Positions 18,401 to 50,900 of a stretch of 64,000 nt of DNA are shown here, one piece after another. The notes under the pieces are model-generated. The model was not told where the DNA came from, did not search any database, and saw only the letters and a list, made by a program, of their open reading frames with translations. This DNA is from Lottia gigantea. Its lineage: Eukaryota; Mollusca; Gastropoda; Lottiidae. Position 1 is the stretch's first letter; the number at the start of each line of letters is the position of its first letter. The stretch is from the NCBI RefSeq assembly GCF_000327385.1, contig NW_008709220.1, forward strand, positions 2,117,409 to 2,181,408, given 5' to 3'. The position numbers were made by a program, and so were the translations under genes.

Positions 18401-20191
18401 AAATGGCAATGCTTTTTGTTGCTTTATGGTGTAATTTCCTACTTAGTAAACAGCCTGAATTTGTCCATTAATTCAATAAAGATATATAACTTCAATTCAC
18501 ATCATTTGTACATATATATATATAAGTTTTTGAGAGCCTGATATAAACTGTAAATATCAAATGACTATTTCAATATTTACCTGAATTGCAAAAGTTCCAA
18601 TACCTCCTGATCCAGCTATAACCAAAATTCTAAAATTGAACAAAATGAACAAAAACTGTTTATGACAATATAAAATGTTATTTTTAATTCTAAGATTTTC
18701 AGGTCCCCACTGATGTTTGTTGGTACTCCCAGGGGGTGGTAGTATTCCCAGGGGTGGAGGGGGCGAAGGTTATAAATATTAAACAAACCTCTGTCCTCTA
18801 GTATTAGATGGAGTTAGCTCCCCTACTGAATATAAAGCAGCCCAGTTCGTTAAACCAACATACGGTATAGACGCAGCTTCTACGTGAGTTAAATTTTTAG
18901 GTTTCAGGGCAACCTGGAAGAAGAAAGAAAAGAAACATCAGTTTTATTAACAAGGATCCTTTCTACCAGTACCATCTCAGCATTGATTTTTCCTGAGGCC
19001 TAATTCTCAGAAAAACTAAAATAAGATAAAAAAATCCATATTTTAAGAAATACAATAATCTGATTGGATTAAAAGTTCATTTGAAAATCAGTTTTATTGA
19101 TCTACTAATCAGATGACTGGAATTTTAAAATAATCTTAATATAGTTACTTTCTTGAATATCCAGACCCATCTACAACTAGGGTCACTAGAATGATGAGGA
19201 AAGATGACTTATTCAAGGTCACCATTAGAAGTGGTTATGATAAATATAGGCCTATCTCATTAACGTTGTAAGATGAATAATAATGAAAACTACCCTACCT
19301 CAGAGCTAGAAACAACAGTATATTCAGCATGTGAGCCTTGTTTCTGAGCATTAACAACTCCCCAAACCTCATCTCCTGCTTTATATGTCTTCACATCTTT
19401 TCCTGTTTCTATGACAACACCAGAGAAATCTCTGCCTAGAACTAACGGAAACTCCGACCTGGTACTAAACATTCCTCCCTGATTTCTCCAAATATTAAAC
19501 AAACTATGTCCATAACCACCTGTAAATAAAACTCAAATCTTAATACATTGTTATCAGTTATATACTTAACACATATAACAAAAAAACACACAAGGGAATA
19601 TATTATAGTATAACACACTTCTTTAATAACAAAGTATATAACATTTCAACACAATTTACACGTGTTGTCATTAGATGAAAAATTCATAATAGGTATAAAT
19701 TATGTTAAAATGTTATATACTTTATTATTAAAGAAGTGTGTTATACCATTATATATTTCCTTGTGTGTTTTTTGCTCTCTGCTTTTAAATTTCCTTCAAA
19801 TCTAATATTTAACAAACATTATTCTACCTATAAAAAAAAGTGGAAAATATTGTGTGTTCTGGTATTTCTTCTGACCGAGCTGTGAAAAATAAAAATATTC
19901 TAGAGTAGAAATTCTCTCACCTCTCATTCTGATATCAATTGGATTAACACTTGCAGCGTGAACTTCAACTAGGATATCTTTAGGATGTTTAATAGCTGGT
20001 ATACGACTGGAGGTTGACAGGGTTAACTTCTCGTTCTCACCGTAACCATGGATCTGCCATGCCGACATCTTGGTTCTCGTGTCAATCGGAGCATGTTGAT
20101 GTTGATGGATATTCTTATTTTGTAAGATCTGACAATATCGGAATTTATTACCAAATCCCTGAACCAACACTCTCATCTTTACTATCTCCAT
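15466..20191 (-). CDS. RTN4IP1: Reticulon-4-interacting protein 1, mitochondrial (OPA10)
   Basis: Eight coding exons on the minus strand: 20191-19921, 19519-19299, 18913-18789, 18629-18581, 18252-18116, 17584-17401, 16633-16541 and 15573-15466. All junctions are GT-AG with matching phases. They give 395 residues; human RTN4IP1 has 396. The protein belongs to the medium-chain dehydrogenase/quinone-oxidoreductase family, acts in the mitochondrion, and is known to be needed for coenzyme Q synthesis and respiratory-chain function. Visible hallmarks are VEVHAASVNPIDIRMRG (GroES-like fold), LGRDFSGVVIETG, GDEVWGVV, the nucleotide-binding loop VIAGSGGIGTFAIQ near residue 210, LGADVVIDYK, and the end HSRGKTVIQIK. 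The first about 41 residues are basic and polar, as in a targeting peptide. I chose the ATG at 20191, just after an acceptor-like TTTCAG at 20201. An in-frame ATG at 20068 has a better start context and is discussed in the findings. It is head to head with POLR3B. Confidence 0.95.
17205..17388. repeat. Dispersed repeat family A, copy in RTN4IP1 intron 6
   Basis: Shares GAAAATGCTAATATGAATAG, GTAGAGGTGTTCTAATGACT and GAGTGACCGATCAAGAAAGG with 51405-51590 and 52690-52790. It ends about 13 bp from the donor of the exon ending at 17401. Confidence 0.75.
17908..18067. mobile_element. TTAAAGGGATTGTAAAGA hairpin element (MITE-like), in RTN4IP1 intron 5
   Basis: The terminal block TTAAAAAGATTGTAAAGA at 17908 is inverted as TCTTTACAATCCCTTTAA at 18050-18067. 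The body has GACACTGATAGCATCAATTT and CTGCAATTCCACTAAAACTA. Related copies are at 12340, 29041-29302, 48362-48477, 53520-53812 and 54636-54695. The TTAA at both ends suggests a TTAA target, as in piggyBac-type non-autonomous elements; this assignment is an inference. Confidence 0.7.
19580..19774. mobile_element. Hairpin MITE with about 70-bp inverted arms in RTN4IP1 intron 1
   Basis: The left arm 19580-19649 (AAAAAACACACAAGGGAATA ... TTAATAACAAAGTATATAAC) is matched inverted by the right arm 19706-19774. The loop is 56 bp and includes ACACGTGTTGTC. A half copy in inverted orientation lies at 35237-35327 in POLR3B. No coding capacity. Confidence 0.8.
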
Positions 20192-20997
20192 TTTCACTAT
20201 CTGAAATAAATCCAATGGTAAAACACAATCAAATAAATTTGTTGAAAAGAAAAAAAATCATGAAGTAAAATTTGTGTGAAGTTATACAAACATTGGGAAA
20301 GATGAATTTTGCGCTCAACCCTCTCCTGATAGTGTCGATCTGGCCATGTATTCTCAAAGCAATCTGAGTGCTAAGGTATCCTAGAAACAGTGTGCTGGGA
20401 GAAATACAGCCTGTCACTGTTGAGTTTCCTTCTAAGTAACTTGTGTGTGAAAAATGAATTGTCATCTAAAAATTTCAAGCACAGAAGAAAAAGCATGAGG
20501 AAGAAAAAGCATGAGGCGGAAAACTTATGGAGCTATTAAAAAATGTTGGCGATGTTTAAAAATCAGAAAAAATACTCAGAAATAAAAAGTTTACTGTCAT
20601 TATCACTTGATCAATTATTGAATGGACATTCAAATTGAGTCTGGATAATCTAGAAACTCGTGTAATCTTCACAGAGTTATCCCTCCAAAATAATAATATT
20701 TTTCAGAGAGATTTCTGCGAATTTTAGGGATGTCACTGAAGAACCCTTGTTTCTAAAGTAGCTTGAAGTTAATTCTGAAACCCTCAATTGATTGTTAATA
20801 AAATTTTAACCCTGACCAACTAACCTACTGGAATTTTTATGCAGACGAATTCTCGCTTATGAAATTTTCTCGCCAGGTGGCGCTACAGAATCCAAGATGG
20901 CTGCGCCCATGAAACTCGGTTGACTGCATGAAGAAATACATTGAAATAAAGTTTAGGATTTGAGAAGCTTGATTGAGGCAAGCAGTAAACGGGCAAA
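20192..20997. promoter_or_regulatory. Bidirectional promoter region of RTN4IP1 and POLR3B
   Basis: This is an 806-bp interval between two divergent start codons. Near the POLR3B side lies CCAGGTGGCGCTAC (20873-20886), which matches the AGGTGGCGCT core bound by CTCF in animals, followed by CCAAGATGGCTGC (20892-20904), a good YY1-type box. No TATA box is evident. Factor binding is an inference from motif match alone. Confidence 0.5.
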
Positions 20998-41862
<20,865 letters not shown>

Positions 41863-42308
41863 CAGGACAGGAGAAAAGTGAAAAAGTTGTGGTTATGTTT
41901 TGAGAGAAAGAAAATCTTGGAAATTTATCCGTACAGGAAGAAAATAAAGAATATGGTTTGTGAGAAAATGGAAGACAGCAAGTCAATGAATAGGAGAATA
42001 GGAAAAAGTAAAAATGTCCTGTTTTTTTGTTGTTTTTGAATTGGAGATTTTGGAGAGAATGATAATCTTGTAAATTAATTTATATCACCCTAAGTTGTCA
42101 GTAAAGGGTAGAACAATAAAATATAGCAGGACAATAGTATATATATATTGGAAATTTAACCTAGAGAATAGCCTACACTAGAAGATATTAACTAGTGGAA
42201 TGATGAAAAATTTATTTAGAGAGAGAAATTAAAACAGTCTACACCAATACAGAGTTCTGTTTATATTTTGTTTGTTGAAATGAGAAGAGAGAATGGAAAA
42301 GTTGAAAG

Positions 42309-42480
42309 GCTGTGGCTATTCGCTCTGTGACATTTAGATTGTCATCTGCTAGGCGATTTAGGTGCCGTGGTTTCGAATCCTTCCGAGGTAATAAAAATTC
42401 TGATGCCTGTGCCAGTGTTTTCAAGAGTTGGCAAAGTGTTAGCTCTCACCCCCTTGTAACTCAAAAGTCACTTAATAGTA
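42309..42480 (+). mobile_element. tRNA-derived SINE, family 2, copy 1
   Basis: GATTGTCATCTGCTAGGCGA and a B-box-like GGTTTCGAATCC head, then ATAAAAATTCTGATGCCTGT and GTTAGCTCTCACCCCC. It shares its order and body with 44655-44840. Confidence 0.6.
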
Positions 42481-43276
42481 TTCTTAACAATCAAAATGGC
42501 TTCATGTTTGAGAAAAAAAACCAGCGCAGAGATAGAGAAATAATCCATTGTACCATGAATGAAGCTAACAGTACTGAAAAGATATAAAACAACGACAATA
42601 CACGCCATGACAGTGTAAATAGCCAATGAGATGATGTAATTCAGATTACATCTACAGAAATATACAGTTTAGATAGACCAGAGAAATATTTGTGAATATT
42701 TTAAGATATTTTTGTGAGAATGAACAAACTGGATGATGGTGAAGTGATAATTTCTGAAAAACAATTACTGTTTTTCGTACAATACAGAACTGTTTCAAAC
42801 CCTTCAACTAAGAACCCTATAGGCAGTTGCACTCTATTCATCAAAAATGCAAACGGTAGCTAAACTTGAAATAAATCTTCTACTTCATTCCAAATGTGCA
42901 GTCTGTTAGTCTACTTATCTATCACATTAGAATAGAATTACAATGAACTCTGTTATATCCAACATGTGTGTATTCCGATATTCTGTGTATTCTGAAATCT
43001 TTTATTGGTCCCGATTGATTTTCTTCTTATGGAAGTTTAAAATACTCTGAGTACTCCAACACACTGTGTATTAGGAATTACAACACTAATCACTGGTCCC
43101 CAATGGTTGTTTATTGAATGATCTGTTATAGTTTTTGTATGAGACATATTGTTGAAGTATCAGTGCTTTGAATATATTTATTTCTAAAATAATTTTGTGT
43201 TTAATTTCTTACTCCTCAGTGTGTGCTTTTGTAATTTCAATTTACAATCATTTTCATGCTAAAGGCCTATATTGAC

Positions 43277-44636
43277 TTGTTAGTATAATAACTTGTTAGT
43301 ATATTAACTTGTCACTATAATGACGTGTTAGTATATTAACTTGTTAGTATATTGACTTGTTAGTATATTGACTTGTTAGTATAATGACGTGTTAGTATAT
43401 TGACTTGTTAGTATATTGACTTGTTACTTGTTAGTATATGGACTTGTTAGTATATGGACTAGTTAGTTATCGACTTGTTAGTTATTGACTAGTCAGTTAT
43501 CGAGTGTTAGTATATTGGCTTGTTAGTATATTGACTTGTTAGTATATTGGCTTGTTAGTATATTAACTTGTTAGTATAATTACTTGTTAGTATATTGACT
43601 TATTAGTATATTGGCTTGCTAGTATGTTGACTTGTTAGTATCATTACTTGTTAGTATCATGACTTGTAAGAATATTGACTTGTTACTATCATGACTTGTT
43701 AGAATATTGACTTGTTAGTATATTGGCTTGTTAGTTATTGACTTGTTAGTATATTGACTTGTTAGTATATTGACTTGTTAGTATATTGGCTTGCTACTAT
43801 GTTGACTTGTTAGTATATTGACCTGTTAGTATATTGACTTGTTAGTATATTGACTTGTTAGTATATTGATCTGTTAGTTATTGTCTTGTTAGTATATTGG
43901 CTTGCTAGTATGTTGACTTTTTAGTATCATGACTTGTTAGTATATTGGCTTGTTAGTATATTGATTTGTTAGTATATTGATTTGTTAGTATATTTTCTTG
44001 TTAGTTATTGACTTGTTAGTATATTGACTTGTTAGTATATTGACTTGTTAGTATATTGACTTGTTAGTATATTGGCTTGTAAGTATATTGACTTGTTAGT
44101 ATATTGGCTTGTTAGTATATTGGCTTGTTAGTATATTGACGTGTTAGTATATTGACGTGTTACTATATTGACGTGTTAGTATATTGGCTTGTTAGTATAT
44201 TGACGTGTCAGTATATTGACGTGTTAGTATATTGGCTTGTTAGTATATTGACGTGTTAGTATATTGGCTTGTTAGTATATTGACGTGTTACTATAATGAC
44301 TTGTTAGTATATTGGCTTGTTAGTATATTGACGTGTTAGTATATTGACGTGTTAGTATATTGGCTTGTTAGTATATTGACTTGTTAGTACATTGACTTGT
44401 TAGTATATTGGCTTGTAAGTATATTGACATGTTAGTATATTGGCTTGTTAGTATATTGGCTTGTTAGTATATTGACGTGTTAGTATATTGGCTTGTTAGT
44501 ATATTGGCTTGTTAGTATATTGGCTTGCTAGTATATTGACGTGTTAGTATATTGGCTTGTTAGTATATTGACGTGTTAGTATATTGACGTGTTAGTATAT
44601 TGGCTTGTTAGTATATTGGCTTGTTAATATATTGAC
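43277..44636. repeat. 16-bp tandem array (ACTTGTTAGTATATTG), about 85 copies
   Basis: Near-continuous repetition with variants GGCTTG, GACGTG, ATAATG and TTATTG. The GACGTG variant is concentrated in the right third and alternates with GGCTTG there, a local 32- or 48-bp higher-order pattern. A short stretch near 43430-43510 has irregular spacing. Confidence 0.93.
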
Positions 44637-44654
44637 ATCCTAATCACTGATAGT

Positions 44655-44840
44655 GAAATAGTTCAGTTGATAGTGAGTTGGATTGTCGTCTACTAGGCAA
44701 TTTTAGGTGACACGAGTTCAAATCCTTTTCACGATAAGAAAAATTCTTATGCCTGTACCAGTATTTTAGAGAGTCGGACCGGTGTTGGCTCTCATCCCTT
44801 AATATCAAGATACAAGATAATCATTAGTAGAAAGAAAAGT
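44655..44840 (+). mobile_element. tRNA-derived SINE, family 2, copy 2
   Basis: A-box-like TAGTTCAGTTGATAGTGAG and B-box GAGTTCAAATCC, then AAAATTCTTATGCCTGTACC and GTTGGCTCTCATCCCTT. This copy has the clearer Pol III promoter boxes. It starts at the edge of the 16-bp array. Confidence 0.65.
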
Positions 44841-45419
44841 CTGATGACTGTGCCAGTGCTTTCCCCCCTAAATTCCTTATCTCCAAGATATAAAATAGTA
44901 ATTTTAGCAATATTCCTACCCTTGCCTTATTCTAGTGCTGCAATATTGGGAATAGATCGAGGCCATTATAACCATACAGACATGTAGGCTTATATTTATG
45001 GTGCACTCCCTTCATCATCCAAGCCAGTGCCAATGTAGACTGAAACAAATATTTGGACAATTTAAATCAGCCAGGAAAGCTATCAGAATAGAATAGAGGC
45101 TGATGTTTAGGAGCCATGCCAATTGTGAGATATAATGGTGTCAGATGGTGATGAGAACATATTTTCAATAAATGTGTATCATCAAGGAAAGATCAATGCC
45201 TTGAGGTTTGACCAAGGACCAGCTGATAGAAAGGATCTAAGTTGTTATCCTTGTAAAATATAGTTGTCTTTCTTAATAAAACTGGCCTTGTCCTAGGTCA
45301 CAAAGTAAAGATTTATCATAAAACAAGGTGCAAGTTAAAGGTTAAGATAATTAGATATGTTAACTATGCATGTCTTTAGTATTCAAATATTCCGGATTTG
45401 TTTTCGAACACACCCAAGA

Positions 45420-45545
45420 ATGCTACTTTCATTTCAACTTCCGGTATTTATTACTTGATTATCCAGACTTTAATGTCTACGTGAAAATAGTTGAGAGACT
45501 GGATGAAGAAGAGTGTAATTAATCATGGCGGCATATTGAGACGTG
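45420..45545 (+). promoter_or_regulatory. Probable non-coding first exon and promoter of the acyltransferase gene
   Basis: An ATGGCGGC element (45525-45532) in YY1/TISU-like context lies just before a strong donor (GTG|GTGAGT at 45545). The ATG would give only MAAY then a stop, so the exon is probably untranslated, or carries a four-codon upstream reading frame. The next acceptor, TTGTTGCAG at 47970, leads to the coding ATG at 47988. Assignment to this gene is inferred from position and splice signals. Confidence 0.45.
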
Positions 45546-47970
45546 GTGAGTAACCATAACATTGTTTTTGTTGTTTCCTCCGAGGGGAATGGAGCATTCG
45601 AGTTTAAACGCGCACAAAATTGTTAAGAAAACTGTTTTCTAAGATTGGCATCTAAAACAGGTAAAGATTTTATTTCGAATTCTGCATTTCTTTTTATCTT
45701 TCTGAGGTAGGGTAGAGTGTTGGTTCTTTACGTCATTAACTCATTTCAAATTTGCTTGGTTACACTTAACAAATGATGGCTTTGGATTCTTATCTCGGTC
45801 CGCATGTGATAGTGCGAAGACCTTGAATAAGTCATCTTCACTCATAATTCCAATCGACCCAACTGTACCACCCAGCTGTAAATGGGTACCGGTACTGGGA
45901 TAATTTTGTAAAGATCAATGCTAAGAGGTTTGGCCAATGACAATGATCAGCTGGTAGAATCTAAGAAAGCATCCTTTTAGGTTAGTTGTAAACCTACTAA
46001 AAGAGTTGTTTCTTTCCTTTTTGCAAATTACCTATGCTATTCAGCCCGGTCTTGCTTGGTGACTGGGAGCCTACCCTCTCTCTGACTACACTGTTTTCTG
46101 AATTGAAATTTTGCAATTATTTTCATATGAATTGAAATATCAACTACAAAATACTACTAGTTATCTAGCGAGAGTCTTTAGATTGATGAAAATGTTCACC
46201 ACTGTAAACCATTATGTAAACATGATTTTACAGTGGGGAATTTTCAGACCAAAAGTCTAATAGATGATTTGCAGTAAATATTAATAGGTTGAAGGTCAAA
46301 AATTTTGAAGAAAGATCAGCAGGTTTTGACTTAATTGCTTTAATAATTAATGCATCAATGAACTTAATGATAATTATTGGCTATTTATCTTATGGCTAAT
46401 TTTGGTAAAATTAATGACAACTTGTAAGGTCGGTGTTTTAGGTTCAAACAGACTTTGACCCAGTTCATTTATGTACAGATTACAAAGTTTTTGGTCTTTT
46501 TCCTTCTGGCTAACAACATGAGAAATGTGACAAAAATGTGTAAAATCTTTTAAAATGTATCTAATGACCTTTTAGTTGGTGTTGTTGTTTTTCCAGTTTT
46601 GTTATTCTTTCTTTATTTACGATATTTAGAGATTTACAGCACGGTAAATTTTTATCATAGACTGTTTATTTTGAACTGGTATCTATATTAAGTTTTTAAT
46701 GGATGATTATTAATATTATAAATGTGTATTGTAAGGTAACAGTACAATATGACCTGTTGTTGACTTGAGACATAATTTTTATCTTTTTATCTTGTCTAGG
46801 ACTACTAGGTAAAATAATCACTTATCAAATTTCATAATTGATAAATGTTTTATTTCCCTAGTGTTCTTTTGGTAAGATTAATCATTCAATCTCTTCTAGT
46901 ATCTTAATCCATGTCCTAAATACAGTACAGTAATTGATCAAAGCAATAAATATTCGTTTTATAAGCTTCCCTCTATGATACAACTATAAGCCATTGAAAT
47001 TAAGCAATTAAAATATTTTGATTATTAATGGATCAATGATCGGGAGCATGCTGTGGATAATCTATCTCAAATTGGTAATCGATACCCAGCACTAATCTTA
47101 TCTTATATTCTTGTGTGTTTAACAGGACCGATTTATCTCGGCTTAGTTCTTCCGTCTTCACAATGTCAAGTTATTACAAACTTCATCTTATTCCTTGAAT
47201 ACAATACTATCAAAGTATGAAACGAGTAATAGCTTGACATTGTGAAGATGATTATCTGTTTATGATATAAAACAGTTTGTAATTCATCTTGTCAAGTAGC
47301 CTACTGAAAGATGATACAATTTTCAATAATAATATTCAGTGGTTTTAAATAATTATTCCTGCTGTTACATACATATTTTAATGGAGAAAAATTAATATTG
47401 ACAAACTGAAGCAGATGTTTCATGTTTAAAATTTTTGAATGAGTTTGATATAGGCCTATTTAATTTCTAAACTCTGATTCGACCATGACATGCGTACTTA
47501 ATCGTTACTTGCTGAAACGAGCAATAAATTCTAAGCAAGCTAATTAGGGTAATTCTGGTTGTTTCTAGTTGTCTCCTGGTCAGTTCTTGTCAGTTCATGT
47601 TTTTAGTAAGCACGCATGAAATGGTTTTACAAGGAACAACAATATTACAAAGTTACAGATTTTACCAAAACACTTCTGGTACAAAAAAAAACTGGTCATG
47701 TTTGTATTTTGAATCAGATCTGATAATACAACAATATCTTTGCCAGATTGTAGCTATTTCTTCCCCTAGTTTTTCAATATTAAAATGAAAAATGATTTTT
47801 GATCTCATTTCTGTTAAGAATACAACTATGTTGAATGTATTCTGTATTTTACTTTCCATCCCGAATTCCATTTTTTCAGAAGTTAGATCAATTTGTGTAA
47901 AGATGTAAATTAATTCTTCAGATTATTTCTCTAAATTTCTATTTTTCATCCTAAATTCCATTTGTTGCAG
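45546..47970. other. Probable first intron of the acyltransferase gene
   Basis: A+T-rich DNA without a convincing exon. It has a dispersed block at 45900-46015 (TTGGCCAATGACAATGATCAG ...) that resembles 30900-31000 and 45200-45290. A pair of facing sequences near 47155-47250 (CTTCACAATGTCAAG and CTTGACATTGTGAAG) forms a hairpin that recurs near 16825-17025. Confidence 0.5.
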
Positions 47971-47987
47971 AATTGAGTTGAAGCTGT

Positions 47988-50900
47988 ATGAAGATGGCAG
48001 TGATAGAGAAGATAAGATTAGGATTAACTCTACTAGGGTTTATAATCCTAGCCTATACCTATATAGCAGCAGGGTTTATCATCTCCGCATTGATGTTATG
48101 TTCCTGTGTAATATGGCCGATAAATAAGACTATTTATAGAATTATAAATGTACATCTTGGTTGGTGTTATTGGTCTTGTAAGTACTGGTACTATATTTTT
48201 AACTCACGTTCTGTAGTTTGCTGATACCTCAGCGGCTCAACTATGTGAGTGGGGAACCATGGGACCTCCCTAGAAATTTTTTTTAACATGTGCTATCCTG
48301 TGTTATTTTCTTAGGGTGGGGCCCGTGGTTACATGATAACTGAATATTTACCAGCAATGTTATAGACTGCTAATAAATTATGACATCTGATTGAAAATTA
48401 GAATGATGTAAATTGATGATATCAGTGTCCCTGATACACATACAAAATTTACAGAACCTCTTTACAATCTCTTTAAGTTTGACATTTTTATTTCTTTCTC
48501 ATATACGTTTAATTGTTTTTGTTTATTTATAATTTCTATGAATTTCAAGTCTATCATGATCTCTGTTGTTGTTTTTTTCAGTTTACACGTTTCTAGGAAG
48601 TTGGTGGTCTAATTCTGAATGTTATGTGTATACTGATATGGCAGATTTCAAACATTTTGGTAAAGAGAATTGTATATGTATTCAAAATCATCGATATGAG
48701 ATAGATTGGTTGATGACATCAATTGTGGCAGAGAATTTCCAGATGCTTGGGGTAGGCTTACAAATATAAAAATGACAAATCAAATACAGTATAAAAAATT
48801 TTAATTGAACTTGTGCCATTTTTTTAACCAATCATACTTTAGTCTCACAAACTGGAATTTTTTAGCAAAGCTAATCAGTAATAGTGTTCTCTCGCTCGCC
48901 ATCCATTCCTAGTTTTAGATAATTATCAGATTGGGGGTAACAATTAAACACAATAAACCTATACCTTTAAGCAGTGTGCAATGAGGGAATTTTATATTGC
49001 ACAGAACAACTGGATACTTTTATCATGTCTGCCACCTATTTGTACCCCCAGTCTCGGGAGGCCAGTGCTGCCACTTCTTTTATATACAGTCTAACTTGGT
49101 TAACGGTCACCTGTATTTAGCACCACCCTTAATGAGTTAGACTGTACAATGTTCACCAAATATAATATTGTGAATATATCTCATGTATAATTAATTACTA
49201 GAACTGAACAGCTCTGAGCATGTCAAGATACATTGGCCCTATAAATTTTGGAACTCTAGGAACCCTTCTGTAGCCCTTCTAACTCCAGGTGCCCCTTGGT
49301 CTATTAAATATTGTTCAAACCAATCTTTCTCTTTTATTTCAGAATCATAAAGTTTACTCCAAGAATTCTCATAAATATGTTCCGTTAGTGGGCTGGACGT
49401 GGTATTTCTCGGAGTCCATCTTTTTAAAACGAAACTGGCAGGAAGATAAGTCTATTTTAAAAACAGGATTAAAAAATTTAACGGAATATCCTGATAATTA
49501 TCCTGTCACAGTAAGTATCACAACTTGTCTTTTAGTATTCAGTTGAATTTATTAAAATCCAAGATATCTGATTTCCCGATATTTTTTGACGTGAAAAAGA
49601 TTGTGGGGAATCCCTAAGAGAAAATCATAGGGGTAATGTGGGTAATGCAATTGGTCAAAGATCCTGAGAGGGGTAATAGAAAGAAAAAAGTTGAAAACCA
49701 CTTACCTTAAGCTAATAATTAGTACCCGCAAGACAATTCATGTAATCAAAATCTCGTCCAAATTATGGCAAAATCAAGAGTAAAAGTTGTATAGTAGTGG
49801 ACTCCAGCAAAGAGAAGTACCATCAGGTGTTTAGAAAAGAGTAAGTCTGCCAGGCCTGTGACACCTGCCGCTATTATATTTATAAACTAACTTGTTTTTG
49901 TTTTATCACCAGGTGTATATGTACCCAGAAGGTACAAGGTTTACAGAAGAGAAATATCAGTCTAGTTTAGAAGTTTCTAGATCTCGAGGCTATCCTGATA
50001 TGAAACATCATCTTCTACCTAGACCTAAAGGTTTTACTGCCTTTGTACGAGATATGAAGGGAAAATGTAAGTTGTTTTTTTTCATCTAGAAAAATAGAGC
50101 TGTTCCTATATTCCTAGGGCCTTATTCTTAGAATTTAACAGTACTTAATACAGTAATCTGATTGGATGATAAAACTCAATTTTAGGATTGACCAATCAGA
50201 TGACTAGAACGCTAAAATCATTAAAATTCAAGTTTTCTAGAATAAGGGTCCTGGTGTACAGTACTTCAGTTGACCCTACTGTTAGAGATATGACCAAGGA
50301 CCAGTTTTAAGTAATGAGTCTTAGGGATGTAGCAGTGACTGGGAAAACCTTAGTACAAATAGGGGGCAGACTGACTCAATGAAGGGACAACTTTTGGGAT
50401 TAAGATTCCAAATGCAGATACCCATGGCTAGTCTGACATGGAGGGTCTGCAAAGGTTTCTTTTTTTTTGGATCTCCATTGTAATCTAGCAGGATTTATAC
50501 CAAGGTTACATACTACTGATACTACAAGCAATTTAAAACAGCAAATCACATCCTACTCTCAGCCGTTCAAAATCACTTTTACATGCCAGAATAGGCAATT
50601 TCAAAATTGAATACGTGTATTTGTAGTTGCAGCTGTATATGATAGTGAAATAGTATTTGAGAAACATCCTAAGCCATCCATATCCACCATTGCTCAACGT
50701 ATACCTGTCATAGCCCATTTGTCTTTCAAGTAAGTTTGTACGAATCACATTCAGAGTTATTGTTCTTGACTTTAATTTACACATAATTATATCTCAATCA
50801 GCTTCACATTGATTTGTTGAGCACCATGTGTTTTTAAAGTAAGTTTTAATAAGATTGTGTTTTGACAATAGGTTACAGAGTTATTACCCTTGCTCTGATT

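Larger units (their letters stand above)
41863..45400. other. Intergenic region downstream of POLR3B
   Basis: Holds the POLR3B 3' UTR, two tRNA-derived SINE family 2 copies (42309-42480 and 44655-44840), a Tigger-like fragment (42945-43050, shared with 23228-23310), the 16-bp array (43277-44636) and fragments of dispersed elements (45200-45385). I see no gene; the open frames at 42239-42587 overlap the SINE. Confidence 0.6.

Noticed and set aside
42239-42587. Short open frames on both strands after POLR3B
   Set aside because: They overlap a SINE family 2 copy and lack gene features.
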